The notes beneath the pieces were generated by a model. It had not been told where the DNA came from. It searched no databases and was given only the letters and a program-made list of their open reading frames with translations. The position numbers and the translations under genes are program-made. A DNA stretch of 64,000 nt. It comes from Galbitalea soli. GTDB lineage: Bacteria; Actinomycetota; Actinomycetes; Actinomycetales; Microbacteriaceae. Every line of letters starts with the position of its first letter. Within the stretch, counting starts at the first letter, position 1. The DNA lies in the NCBI RefSeq assembly GCF_010686725.1, contig NZ_JAAGWZ010000003.1, forward strand, positions 186,001 to 250,000, read 5' to 3'. This document shows positions 1-8,902 of this stretch, one piece after another.

Positions 1-219
1 GAGGTGCGCGTGCCGCCGTTCGGTGCGGTGCAGGCGATCGAGGGACCGCGCCACACCCGAGGCACCCCGCCCAACGTGATCGAGATGGACGCCGCGACGT
101 GGCTCGCGCTCGCGACGGGGGCGGAGTCCTGGGAGGGGGCGCTCGCCGCGGGTCGGGTGGCGGCGTCGGGCTCTCGCGCCGACCTCGGCGACCGACTGCC
201 GCTGCTGCCGCCCGCGTAG
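1..219 (+). CDS. Sterol-carrier (SCP2-like) family protein, C-terminal part
   Basis: The frame is open from the first base, so only about 72 C-terminal residues are visible. The motif [16 protein letters not shown] followed by TWLALATG matches my memory of a conserved actinobacterial SCP2-like family protein often encoded beside purF. Its biochemical role is unknown; the SCP2 fold normally holds a hydrophobic ligand. The purine neighbourhood that follows supports the assignment. It could be another small conserved protein, because the N-terminal domain lies outside the window. Confidence 0.55.
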   Translation, partial: EVRVPPFGAVQAIEGPRHTRGTPPNVIEMDAATWLALATGAESWEGALAAGRVAASGSRADLGDRLPLLPPA

Positions 220-345
220 CCGCGCGCCCGCGCGCTGGGCCGCGCCCACACCGCCCGTCTGGGCGCCGGCGTCGGCCATCGGCGCGCGCCGAGACCCGTG
301 ACCGCGTTCGGCATCCGCCCATCCGGCGTCTGGGAGAATGGTGGG

Positions 346-747
346 GTGAGTGACCCCCGAGACCGCCAGGCGCAGGTGCGCATCCGCCGGGCCCCCAAGT
401 TCTCCGTCTTCATCGTGCTCGGTGCCGTGGTCGGGGCTCTCGTCACCCTCATACTCACCTCGCTGTTCCCGGTCGACCCGAGCGTCGGCTTCGGCGCGCT
501 GTTCGGGTACTTCGCTTTCTACGGCGTGACAGCGGGGGTGCTCGTGGGCGCGATCACCGCGCTCGTGTTCGACCGCGTGCTCGCCCGACGGGCGACGACG
601 GTCGTCGCTGCGATCGAGTCGGTCGACGACGCGACCACGACCACGGCCACAGCGGAGCCCACCGCCGACGAGAGGCCCGCGAGCCCGACGCGAGCGGGCG
701 AGAACCCGACCGGGCCCGCGCCGTCCGGCGAACCCCCGCTCAGCTGA
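346..747 (+). CDS. Small two-helix membrane protein of unknown function
   Basis: About 133 residues from a GTG start at 346. The frame is open further upstream, but this start (VSDPRDRQAQ) puts a short basic N-terminus before the membrane part. Two hydrophobic segments follow, near residues 18-40 and 50-80, then a polar Thr/Ala/Pro-rich tail of about 50 residues that looks disordered. I do not recognise an enzymatic motif. It is encoded convergently with purF and overlaps its 3' end by 8 bp, so no terminator separates them. Confidence 0.6.
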   Translation: MSDPRDRQAQVRIRRAPKFSVFIVLGAVVGALVTLILTSLFPVDPSVGFGALFGYFAFYGVTAGVLVGAITALVFDRVLARRATTVVAAIESVDDATTTTATAEPTADERPASPTRAGENPTGPAPSGEPPLS

Positions 748-2197
748 GCTGGTTCGCCTCGACCCAGGCGAGGTACTCGGGGGTGACCGTGCCGGTGACG
801 TACTCGCCGGTGAAGCAGCTCATCTCCAGATCGGTCACGTTCGATCCCTCCAGGATGGCGTCGCGCATGTCGGCGACCTCCTGATAGATGAGGTAGTCGG
901 CCCCGAGTTCCGTGGCGATCTCGGGGATCTTGCGGCCGTGGGCGACGAGCTCGTGCCGCGTGGGCATGTTGATCCCGTAGACGTGCGGGTAGCGCACCGG
1001 GGGCGCCGCCGAGGTGAAGGTGACCTTGTTGGCGCCGGCCTCGCGCGCCATCTGCACGATCTCTTTCGACGTCGTGCCGCGCACGATCGAGTCGTCGACG
1101 ATGAGGATGTTCTTGCCCTTGAACTCCGAGCTCATGGCGTTGAGCTTCTGCTTGACGCTCTTCTTGCGTTCGGCCTGCCCGGGCATGATGAAGGTGCGCC
1201 CCACGTAGCGGTTCTTGTAGAACCCCTCGCGATACTCCACGCCGAGCTTCTGGGCGACTTGCATGGCGGCGGGACGCGAGGAGTCGGGGATCGGCATGAC
1301 GACGTCGATGTCGCCGCGCGGCGTGTACTTCGCGATGGTGTCGGCGAGCCGGTCACCGAGCCGCAGGCGGGCCTCGTACACCGAGATGCCGTTCATCACC
1401 GAGTCGGGTCGGGCGAGGTAGACGTATTCGAACGAGCACGGCACGAGCCGCGGGTTCGCGGCGCACTGGCGCGCGGTCATCTCGCCGTTCATCGCGATGA
1501 ACACCGCCTCACCGGGCGCGACATCGCGCACGACCTCGTAGCCGCCGCTCTCCAGCACAAGCGACTCCGAGGCGACGACCCACTCCTCGCCGACGAGCCC
1601 GGCCGCGCGACGGCCGAGGATGAGCGGCCGGATGCCGAAGGGGTCGCGGAAGGCGAGCAGGCCGTGGCCCGCGATGAGCGCGATCGCCGCGTAGGAGCCC
1701 TCCACGCGCTCGTGCAGGCGCGAGATCGCCGCGAACACCTGATCAGGATCGAGGTCGCTGCCGCTCACCTGCTGCTGCAATTCGTGCGCGAGCACGTTGA
1801 CGAGCAGCTCGGTGTCGCTCGAGGTGTTCAGGTGGCGCCGGTCGACGTGGTAAAGCTCCTGGGTGAGCTCACGCGTGTTGGTGAGGTTTCCGTTGTGAAC
1901 GAGGATGATCCCGTAGGGCGCATTCACATAGAAGGGCTGCGCCTCCTCCTCGTTGGCCGCGCTGCCCTTGGTCGCATAGCGCACGTGGCCGAGACCCATC
2001 GTGCCGAGCAGGCTGCGCATGTCACGGGTGCGGTAGGCCTCGCGCACCTGTCCCCGCGCCTTGTGGATGTGGAAGGTGCTGCCCTCCGCCGTGGCGATAC
2101 CGGTCGAGTCCTGCCCGCGGTGCTGGAGAAGGGACAGGCTGTCGTACACCTGTTGGTTGACGGGGTGAGATGAGACGATGCCCACAATGCCGCACAT
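740..2197 (-). CDS. purF: Amidophosphoribosyltransferase
   Basis: PurF catalyses the first committed step of purine synthesis, converting PRPP and glutamine to phosphoribosylamine in the cytoplasm. The 485-aa product begins MCGIVGIVSS, so Cys2 becomes the N-terminal nucleophile of the class II glutaminase domain once Met is removed; there is no longer propeptide. The PRPP-binding loop of the phosphoribosyltransferase half is visible as ILIVDDSIVRGTT. Length is normal for the family. It is divergent from purM with about 100 bp between the starts, so the two may share a regulated promoter region. Confidence 0.97.
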   Translation of the reverse strand: MCGIVGIVSSHPVNQQVYDSLSLLQHRGQDSTGIATAEGSTFHIHKARGQVREAYRTRDMRSLLGTMGLGHVRYATKGSAANEEEAQPFYVNAPYGIILVHNGNLTNTRELTQELYHVDRRHLNTSSDTELLVNVLAHELQQQVSGSDLDPDQVFAAISRLHERVEGSYAAIALIAGHGLLAFRDPFGIRPLILGRRAAGLVGEEWVVASESLVLESGGYEVVRDVAPGEAVFIAMNGEMTARQCAANPRLVPCSFEYVYLARPDSVMNGISVYEARLRLGDRLADTIAKYTPRGDIDVVMPIPDSSRPAAMQVAQKLGVEYREGFYKNRYVGRTFIMPGQAERKKSVKQKLNAMSSEFKGKNILIVDDSIVRGTTSKEIVQMAREAGANKVTFTSAAPPVRYPHVYGINMPTRHELVAHGRKIPEIATELGADYLIYQEVADMRDAILEGSNVTDLEMSCFTGEYVTGTVTPEYLAWVEANQLS

Positions 2198-2297
2198 GCT
2201 GCCGGGGGGTTCCTGACGGTAGGGAGAAACGAGCCACCGACAGTCTAAGCGTCCGTGGAGTCACCGCGCCCGCCGCGGTTTCCGGCAGACTGGTCTC

Positions 2298-3398
2298 ATG
2301 ACCACGAGCTATCGCGAGGCCGGTGTTGACACGGCCGCGGGCGACCTGGCCGTCGAACTCATGAAGTCGGCGGTGCAGCGCACGCACGGCCCGGAGGTTC
2401 TCGGCGGCGTCGGCGGATTCGCCGGCCTGTTCGACGCCTCCTTCCTCAAGGACTACCGGCGCCCCCTGCTCGCGACCTCCACCGACGGGGTCGGAACGAA
2501 GGTCGCGATCGCGCAGGCGCTCGACAAGCACGACACCATCGGGCAGGACCTCGTCGGCATGGTCGTCGACGACATCGTGGTCGTGGGCGCCCGTCCGCTC
2601 TTCATGACCGACTACATCGCCTGTGGTCGCGTGGTCCCGACCCGCATCGCCGGCATTGTGGCCGGCATCGCCCGGGCCTGCGCCGAGACGGGCACGGCGC
2701 TCGTCGGGGGCGAGACGGCCGAGCATCCCGGACTCCTCGGCGTCGACGACTACGACGTCGCCGGTGCGGCGGTGGGCGTCGTCGAGGCGGATGACCAGCT
2801 CGGCCCGCACCGCGTCGCCGACGGCGACGTCGTCATCGCGATCGCCTCCTCCGGCATCCACTCCAACGGCTTCTCCCTCGTGCGCCACATCCTCGCGGGC
2901 CGCAGGATCGGCTATCTCGACGAGTCGGCCGACTTCGGCGGCGTCGTGGGGGAGATCCTCCTGGAGCCGACGCGTCTCTACACCGCGCCGCTGCTCGGGC
3001 TGCTCGCCGACGAGACGGTGGGGGCGGGCATCCACGCGCTCAGCCACGTGACCGGCGGGGGCATCGCGGCCAATCTCGCGCGCGTGCTGCCGGTGGGGTC
3101 GTGGGCGGAGCTCGACCGGGCATCCTGGTCGCCGTCGACGGTGTTCCGGGTGCTCGCCGAGCTCGGCGACATCACGCTGGAGTCGACCGAGGGAACCTGG
3201 AACCTGGGGATCGGGATGATCGCGGTTGTCGCGCCCGAGGTCGCCGAGACGGCGGTCGCGCGGCTCGATGACGCGGGATTCCCGGCGTGGGTCGCAGGAG
3301 TGGTGACGATCGGCGATCGCGAACTCGAGGGATTCGAGCAGGGCGCCAAGGGTGTCAACGGCGGCGCTGTGCGCCTGACCGGACGCTACGCCGACTGA
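2298..3398 (+). CDS. purM: Phosphoribosylformylglycinamidine cyclo-ligase (AIR synthetase)
   Basis: PurM closes the imidazole ring, turning FGAM and ATP into aminoimidazole ribotide. The 366-aa protein shows the family signature STDGVGTKVAIA and a central GGETAEHPG segment, in the N-terminal and C-terminal PurM/AIRS domains. The start MTTSYREAGVD is typical. No clear Shine-Dalgarno precedes the ATG; a CAGACT box lies about 7 nt upstream, which would fit a leaderless mRNA. The 3' end overlaps the convergent DUF3073 gene by 13 bp. Confidence 0.96.
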   Translation: MTTSYREAGVDTAAGDLAVELMKSAVQRTHGPEVLGGVGGFAGLFDASFLKDYRRPLLATSTDGVGTKVAIAQALDKHDTIGQDLVGMVVDDIVVVGARPLFMTDYIACGRVVPTRIAGIVAGIARACAETGTALVGGETAEHPGLLGVDDYDVAGAAVGVVEADDQLGPHRVADGDVVIAIASSGIHSNGFSLVRHILAGRRIGYLDESADFGGVVGEILLEPTRLYTAPLLGLLADETVGAGIHALSHVTGGGIAANLARVLPVGSWAELDRASWSPSTVFRVLAELGDITLESTEGTWNLGIGMIAVVAPEVAETAVARLDDAGFPAWVAGVVTIGDRELEGFEQGAKGVNGGAVRLTGRYAD

Positions 3399-3589
3399 TC
3401 GTCGGCCGTCTCGTCCTCGTCGTCGTCGAGGTACTCGGCCCACTTGTCGAGCTCCGGGGAGACCGGGGACGCCGCAGGCGAACTGCTGTGCAGTTCGTTG
3501 GCGAGAGCACCGTAATTGGTGTCGGGACTGAAGTACTTCAGATCCCGCGCAACCTTGGTGTGCTTTGCTTTTTGACGGCCGCGCCCCAT
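3386..3589 (-). CDS. DUF3073 family protein
   Basis: A 67-aa protein starting MGRGRQKAKHTKVARDLKY, the conserved basic head of the actinobacterial DUF3073 family; I chose the internal ATG at 3589 because the family begins there. The second half is acidic (DDDEDETADD). The function is not known. It sits next to purM in this window and its last codons overlap the end of purM on the opposite strand. Confidence 0.85.
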   Translation of the reverse strand: MGRGRQKAKHTKVARDLKYFSPDTNYGALANELHSSSPAASPVSPELDKWAEYLDDDEDETADDQSA

Positions 3590-3765
3590 GCGTGACCCCC
3601 TCATGTTGAAACGAGCGACTGACAGGTGAAAATCTAGCGATCACTTTATCATGAGCCCCCCGTGAGTCCGGCCCGCCGGTCGGCCCTAAGGGCAGGGGTG
3701 ACGCGCTGGTCTGCGGGGGCAGACCGCTCGTCGCGCTCCCGACGGCGCGCGGGTAACGTTGTCGG

Positions 3766-4863
3766 GTGGCCACCCCCGGAACCGACACCTCAGTGATCGT
3801 GGTCGGCGCGGGTCAGGCCGGCCTCTCCGTCGGCTACTACCTGGCACGACTCGGGCTCGACCCGGGCAACGATTTCGTGATCCTCGACCGCGGACCGGGC
3901 ACCGGCGGCGCCTGGCAGTTCCGCTGGGAGGCCCTCCGGCTGGGGTCGGCGCATCGCGTCAACGACCTCCCGGGCATGGACGAGCTGGGGCTCAGCTTCG
4001 ACACCGCCGACCGGTCCCTCCCCGCCCGCGAGGTGATCGCCGACTACTACCGGCAGTACGAGCAGCACTACGGGCTCCAGGTCGTCCGCCCGGCCGCGGT
4101 CACCCACGTCGAGAGCAACGGAGCGACGAATCTCGTCGTCACCTTCCGCGGGGAGGTCGGCGACCAGCAGGTCACGACCGATCTGCTCGTCAACGCGACC
4201 GGAACCTGGGGATCGCCCTTCGTGCCCTGGTATCCGGGCCGCGACGAGTTCCGCGGGCGGCAGGTGCACACCAACGACTACGTGAGCGCGCGGGAGTTCG
4301 AGGGCCAGAGCGTGCTCGTCGTGGGCGGCGGAACCTCGGCGATCGGATTCCTGCTCGAGCTCGAGGGACACGCCTCGCACATCACCTGGGTCGCGCGCCG
4401 CGAGATCGAGTTCCTCGACGAGGGCGAGTTCGATCTCGAGGCGAGATCGGCTGCGGTCGCCGCGCAAGACGAGGCCGCCCGCGAGGGGCGGGCACTGCCG
4501 AGCATCGTGAGCGGCACCGGCGTCGCCCGCACCCGGCGGATCCAGGCCGGCATCGACCGCGGTCTCCTCGCGGCGAAGCCGATGTTCGCGGCGATCGAGC
4601 CCGACGGCGTGCGCTGGGAGGACGGCACATTCCAGCAGGTGGATGCGATCATCTGGGCCACCGGGTTCCGGCCCGAACTGCGGCACCTGGCACCGCTCCG
4701 CCTGCGCGAGAAGGCCGGCGGGGTCACCGTCGGGCAGGGCTCGTCGTGGAAGGATCCGCGTATATTCTTCGCGGGGTATGGACCGCAGGCGAGCACGATC
4801 GGTGCTAACCGCGCGGGCCGCACGATCGCGCGCCAGGTCGTCGCCGCACTCAGCCGGATGTAG
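3766..4863 (+). CDS. FAD/NAD(P)-binding oxidoreductase, flavin-monooxygenase type
   Basis: 365 residues with an N-terminal FAD-binding Rossmann motif (VVGAGQAGLSVGYYL, residues 12-26), a second nucleotide-binding GGGTSAIG around residue 188, and a C-terminal WATGFRPE segment typical of flavin-containing monooxygenases and related trans-acting reductases. The family usually oxygenates small substrates or reduces a partner; the substrate cannot be told here. A GTG start was chosen because TAACGT at 3754-3759 places a -10 box 6 nt before it, which suggests a leaderless transcript. It stands alone between divergent and convergent neighbours. Confidence 0.8.
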   Translation: MATPGTDTSVIVVGAGQAGLSVGYYLARLGLDPGNDFVILDRGPGTGGAWQFRWEALRLGSAHRVNDLPGMDELGLSFDTADRSLPAREVIADYYRQYEQHYGLQVVRPAAVTHVESNGATNLVVTFRGEVGDQQVTTDLLVNATGTWGSPFVPWYPGRDEFRGRQVHTNDYVSAREFEGQSVLVVGGGTSAIGFLLELEGHASHITWVARREIEFLDEGEFDLEARSAAVAAQDEAAREGRALPSIVSGTGVARTRRIQAGIDRGLLAAKPMFAAIEPDGVRWEDGTFQQVDAIIWATGFRPELRHLAPLRLREKAGGVTVGQGSSWKDPRIFFAGYGPQASTIGANRAGRTIARQVVAALSRM

Positions 4864-4867
4864 CGCA

Positions 4868-4907
4868 CGCGGGCCCGCCGCGACGGCTCGCGCCGCGACG
4901 GCCCGCG
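4868..4907. terminator. Hairpin between convergent genes
   Basis: CGCGGGCC at 4868-4875 pairs with GGCCCGCG at 4900-4907. The enclosed 24 nt carry two copies of a GCCGCGACGG-like sequence. There is no U-tract, so this is only a candidate bidirectional terminator between the flavoprotein and glycosidase genes. Confidence 0.4.
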
Positions 4908-4936
4908 CCGTCCCGGCCGAGCACGCGGAGTCGGTC

Positions 4937-6883
4937 CTATTCCGTCGGCGGCTGCAGCCCGGCGACGGTCGCGGCGACCGCGAGGGCCGCTGCGGCCGAC
5001 CACGCCTGCGGTCGACAGGCGGCCGGGTACGGCACCGGGCGGGAGACGACCGCGGCGGCATCGCCCGAGTGCAACTCCGGCATGCGGTAGTCGAAGGCGG
5101 CAGCCGCGGCGAGGAGACCCTCCACGAGCGAGTCCGCGCGCTCGCGCAGGCCCGCGCGTGCGAGCCCCTGGATCGCGATCGCCGTGTCGTGGGTCCACAC
5201 GCTGCCGCCGTGGTAGCTGAGCGGCCAGTATCCCGCCGACTCGGTCGACATCGTGCGCAGTCCGAAGCCGGAGTCGAGCGTGGGGGAGGCCAGCCGGTCG
5301 GCGACGAGGGCGGATTGGCGGTCATCCAGGAGGCCCGTGCCCAGGAGGTGGCCGATGTTGCTCGTGACGGTGTCGACGGGACGCTTCGCGGCGTCGAGCG
5401 CGATCGCGGGGTAGCTGCCGTCGGCGTCGTCGATCCAGAACGTCTCGTTGAAGCGCGTGCGCAGGCGTTCCGCCCAGCCGCGCCACTCGCCGCCGTCGCG
5501 ACCGAACGATTCCAGCAGCGTCGCGCCGTGCATCGCGGCCTCGAAGGCGTAAGCCTGCACCTCGCAGAGCGCGATCGGACCCTCGGCGAGCGTGCCGTCG
5601 CGCCACTGGACGGAGTCGCCCGAGTCCTTCCAGCCCTGATTCGACAGGCCGTGGCCCGTGGTGTCGACGTACTCGAGGAGGCCGTCGCCATCGGCGTCGC
5701 CGAAGTCGCGCATCCACGCGAGCGCTGCCTCGAGGTGGGGCAGCAGGGCCTGCACCTCGTCGCGGGGCATGCCCCAGCTCCAGGCGTCGTGCAGGAGGCA
5801 CACCCACAGCGCCGTCGCGTCGACCGTGCCGAAGTACAGCGGGGGAAGCGTGACGCCCTCGCCGGGCATGACGAGCGTCGCGCGGCGCAGTTCGTGCATG
5901 ATCTTGCCGGGCTGCTCCGCCGAGTCGTCGACGGTGGTGGTGCCCTGCATTCCCGCGAGGACGCGCAGCGTGCTCGCGGCGAGCGAGGTGCCGTAGGGAA
6001 GCAGGAACCGTGCGGCCCAGAGGGAGTCCCGGCCGAACAGGGTGAAGAACCAGGGGGCGCCGGCGGCGAGGAACTCGTCGGAGGTGTCGGCGGTGGTGGT
6101 CATCCGCAGGGCGTCGAGGTCGTCGAGGGCCCGCCCGACCCAGCGGTCGAGGCGGTCGTCGCCGCTCGGGGCGTGGGGGGCGGTCCACGGCGCGGGGGTG
6201 GTCACCCCGGCGACGACCGCGTCCCAGTCGCTCGCGATGACCGACCAGCCGACCGCGACCTCGCCCTTCGCCGGGATGACCACGGCCCAGCTGAGCTCGA
6301 TGCCGCCGCCCTCTACCGGGCTCAGGCGCGCCGCGGGCGCGTCGAGTGCGGCCTGCACCGCCCCGCGGGACCAGCGCGCCGTCGTGCCCTCGATGGCGAA
6401 CTCGGCCGGGTCGTCGCGGGCACCGCTCTTGACGGTGTCCATGCTCGCGAGGTCGCTCGCCAGACGCACGCGCACCTCGGTGACGAGGTCGTGCGTGAGT
6501 GTCGAGGCGAGGGTGGTCGTCTCGGTCATCCCGGAGGCGGTGACGACCCGCCGGGTGACCGACCGCACCTTCGGATCGGCGGAGGCGTCGTCGAGCTCGC
6601 GCAGCACCGACACGAAGGAGACGTCGGAGGCACCATGCGGCACCGTCGCGATGAGCTCGCCCCGCGCCCCGCCGACCTCGGTCGCCAGGCCGGAGACGAT
6701 CCGCACGTCGGAGAGGTAGAAACCGTGGATGGGCTTCGCGCCCATGGCACCGTCGGCCGCCGACCATGCCTGGGCCGGGGCGCGGAGCACCACGGTCTCA
6801 TCGTGCAGGAGGGGCTGAAGAGGGGAGGTCATGGGGTGGGGGTTCTCCGTGTGGTGGGCGGTGCGGATGGTCGTCGAGGTCAC
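4937..6883 (-). CDS. Glycogen-debranching-type glycosidase (amylo-alpha-1,6-glucosidase-like)
   Basis: 648 residues. The first ~200 form a beta-rich domain typical of the GDE_N_bis family (LHDETVVLRAP, GFYLSDVRI). The rest is an (alpha/alpha)6-barrel with FGRDSLWAARFLLPYG and WPLSYHGGSVWTHDTAIA, as in debranching and GH63/GH15-like enzymes. No signal peptide is seen, so it probably acts in the cytoplasm on an imported oligosaccharide. It is the last gene of the ABC operon. A GTG at 6883 overlaps the permease stop as GTGA; an ATG at 6832 is the alternative start. Confidence 0.8.
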   Translation of the reverse strand: MTSTTIRTAHHTENPHPMTSPLQPLLHDETVVLRAPAQAWSAADGAMGAKPIHGFYLSDVRIVSGLATEVGGARGELIATVPHGASDVSFVSVLRELDDASADPKVRSVTRRVVTASGMTETTTLASTLTHDLVTEVRVRLASDLASMDTVKSGARDDPAEFAIEGTTARWSRGAVQAALDAPAARLSPVEGGGIELSWAVVIPAKGEVAVGWSVIASDWDAVVAGVTTPAPWTAPHAPSGDDRLDRWVGRALDDLDALRMTTTADTSDEFLAAGAPWFFTLFGRDSLWAARFLLPYGTSLAASTLRVLAGMQGTTTVDDSAEQPGKIMHELRRATLVMPGEGVTLPPLYFGTVDATALWVCLLHDAWSWGMPRDEVQALLPHLEAALAWMRDFGDADGDGLLEYVDTTGHGLSNQGWKDSGDSVQWRDGTLAEGPIALCEVQAYAFEAAMHGATLLESFGRDGGEWRGWAERLRTRFNETFWIDDADGSYPAIALDAAKRPVDTVTSNIGHLLGTGLLDDRQSALVADRLASPTLDSGFGLRTMSTESAGYWPLSYHGGSVWTHDTAIAIQGLARAGLRERADSLVEGLLAAAAAFDYRMPELHSGDAAAVVSRPVPYPAACRPQAWSAAAALAVAATVAGLQPPTE

Positions 6884-7761
6884 TCCTTGACGGCCCCGTC
6901 ACTCGCGTTGAGGATGCGCTTCTGGAAGACGAAGAAGACGATCGCGACGGGGATGGTCATGATCGCGGCGGCCGCCAGCTTGAGCGGGTACTGCGTGCCC
7001 TGGCTGAGCTGACCGGAGGCGAGCTGAGCCACGCCCTTGGTGAGGGTGGTGAGCCCGGGCGACTGGCTCGACACGATGAAGTGCGCGAGCTCGTTCCACG
7101 ACCCCTGGAACGACAGGATCACGATCGTGATCACCGCCGGGCGCGCCATCGGCAGCACCACCGACCAGAACACCCGGAAGGGTCCGGCGCCGTCGATGCG
7201 CGCCTGCTCCTCCACGCTCGCGGGGATCGACTCGAAGAAGTTCTTCATGATGAAGATGCCCGCCGCGTCGGTGAGCAGGGGCACGATCATCCCCGCGTAG
7301 GAGTCGTAGATGCCGAGCTGGTTGATCACGAGGAACTTCGGGATGAGCAGCACCACACCCGGTACCGCCATGACGCCGACGAGGAGCGCGAACAGGGTGT
7401 TGCGCCCGCGGAACTGCAGGCGGGCGAGGGCGTAGCCGGCGAGGGAGTCGAGGAACACCCGACCGGCGGTCACGAGCAGCGTCACGATGACCGAGTTCTT
7501 GAACCACACGGGGAAGTCGCTCGAGAGGAAGAGGCGCTGGTAGGCGGCCGTCGTCCAGGTCTGCGGGATCAGCGAGAGGGGATCGCCGGCGGCGTCGGCC
7601 TCCGACTTGAACGAGGTCGCGAGGTCGATGAGGAAGGGGAAGATGTAGACCACGGCGATGGCGATGAGCACCGCGTAGAGCAGGGAGCGGGCGGCGATCC
7701 CGCGCGCCGTGCGGTGACGGGTGCGGGTGTAGCGGGGCTCGAGTCCGGTCTCTGTGCTCAT
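6880..7761 (-). CDS. Carbohydrate ABC transporter permease, MalG/UgpE type
   Basis: 293 residues with an N-terminal membrane helix near residue 30 and a binding-protein-dependent permease domain. The EAA loop that contacts the ATPase is seen as EQARIDGAGPFRVFWSVVLP. It forms the second half of the membrane channel with the upstream MalF-type permease, overlapping it as ATGA (7758-7761), which implies translational coupling. No ATPase gene is in the cluster, so a shared MsiK-like ATPase encoded elsewhere is likely; such sharing is well known in actinobacteria. Confidence 0.92.
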   Translation of the reverse strand: MSTETGLEPRYTRTRHRTARGIAARSLLYAVLIAIAVVYIFPFLIDLATSFKSEADAAGDPLSLIPQTWTTAAYQRLFLSSDFPVWFKNSVIVTLLVTAGRVFLDSLAGYALARLQFRGRNTLFALLVGVMAVPGVVLLIPKFLVINQLGIYDSYAGMIVPLLTDAAGIFIMKNFFESIPASVEEQARIDGAGPFRVFWSVVLPMARPAVITIVILSFQGSWNELAHFIVSSQSPGLTTLTKGVAQLASGQLSQGTQYPLKLAAAAIMTIPVAIVFFVFQKRILNASDGAVKE

Positions 7762-8897
7762 CGCTCGTTCTCCTCGCCGGTGTCGGCAGCGGCGCCGGCC
7801 GCCATGGCGGGCGCGACCGGGGTGGAGGTCGCCGCGGTCGTCGCGACCGTGTACTGGCGCATCCGGCGCTTCGACACCGCGCGTTCCCGAAGCACCCAGC
7901 GCTGGAAGAGCGTGAAGAACACGATGATCACGAAGAGGATGAACGCGATCGCCGCGCCCTGACCCCACGACTGATTGACGAACGACGAGGTGTAGGAGAG
8001 GTAGGCGGGAGTCATCGTCGTCTTGGCCGGTCCGCCCTGGGTGCCCGTGTAGATCTGGTCGAACACCTGCCAGCAGCCGATGAGGCCGAGCGTCAGCACG
8101 GTGAAGAGCGTCGGACGCAACTGGGGCAGAGTCACCCGCCAGAAACGCTGCCAGCCGGTCGCGCCGTCCATCATCGCCGCCTCCTGGATGTCTCCACCGA
8201 GGTTCTGCAGGGCGGCCACGAACAGCAGCATGAAGGTTCCGCTCGTGGTGAAGACGGCCAGCAGGATGAGCGCGAACATCGCGACGGAGGGCCCGCCGAT
8301 CCAGTCCCACAGCGGCACGCCGAGTGCCGTGCTCTTCTCCAGGAAGGCCGGCCCCGAGGTGGCGCCGAAGTGGAAGATGCCGGCCGGGTCGTTGAACCAG
8401 TTCGGGCCGACGACGCCGAGGTAGCTCAGCGCCTTGTTGACCGCCCCGGTGGAGTTGAACAGGAACAACCACAGCACCGTGATCGCCACCGAGCTCGTGA
8501 CCGAGGGAAAGTAGAAGGCGGTGCGGAAGAAGCCGCGGCCGCGCAGGATCTGCCGGTTGACCATGACCGCCAGAAAGAGCGCCAGGGCCGTCTGCAGCGG
8601 TACGACGAGCACGACGTACCAGGCGTTGTTCTTGAGCGCGGTGCCGAAGTCCTGCTCGGCGAGACCCCCGCCGCTGAGCAGCGTCGAGTAGTTCTTGAAC
8701 CCGACGAAGTTCACCGAACCCGAGAAGGGGCTGCCCCGTCCACCCCAGTCGGAGAAGCTCACCCAGAGTGCCATGAGCACCGGGATGACCAGGAACAGGC
8801 CGAGAAGGATGATCATCGGGGCGGTGAAGAGCCACCCCGAGGCAGCCTCACCGCGACGAAGTCCGCCACGGCGGGGCTGCCTCGAGTAGGTCGTCAT
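7758..8897 (-). CDS. Carbohydrate ABC transporter permease, MalF/UgpA type
   Basis: 379 residues, about 60-80 longer than the minimal family because of a polar C-terminal tail rich in Ala/Thr/Pro after the last helix. The first helix (ITAPMIILLGLFLVIPVLMALWVSF region) and the EAA loop (EAAMMDGATGWQRFWRVTLP) are clear. It lies 5 bp after the binding-protein gene and overlaps the MalG-type gene by 4 bp. It would import a sugar or oligosaccharide; the substrate is not determinable from sequence alone. Confidence 0.92.
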   Translation of the reverse strand: MTTYSRQPRRGGLRRGEAASGWLFTAPMIILLGLFLVIPVLMALWVSFSDWGGRGSPFSGSVNFVGFKNYSTLLSGGGLAEQDFGTALKNNAWYVVLVVPLQTALALFLAVMVNRQILRGRGFFRTAFYFPSVTSSVAITVLWLFLFNSTGAVNKALSYLGVVGPNWFNDPAGIFHFGATSGPAFLEKSTALGVPLWDWIGGPSVAMFALILLAVFTTSGTFMLLFVAALQNLGGDIQEAAMMDGATGWQRFWRVTLPQLRPTLFTVLTLGLIGCWQVFDQIYTGTQGGPAKTTMTPAYLSYTSSFVNQSWGQGAAIAFILFVIIVFFTLFQRWVLRERAVSKRRMRQYTVATTAATSTPVAPAMAAGAAADTGEENER

Positions 8898-8902
8898 GAT
8901 GG

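Noticed and set aside
2022-3788. A minus-strand frame running across the purF-purM region
   Set aside because: It only mirrors purM and purF; no start signal or protein family.
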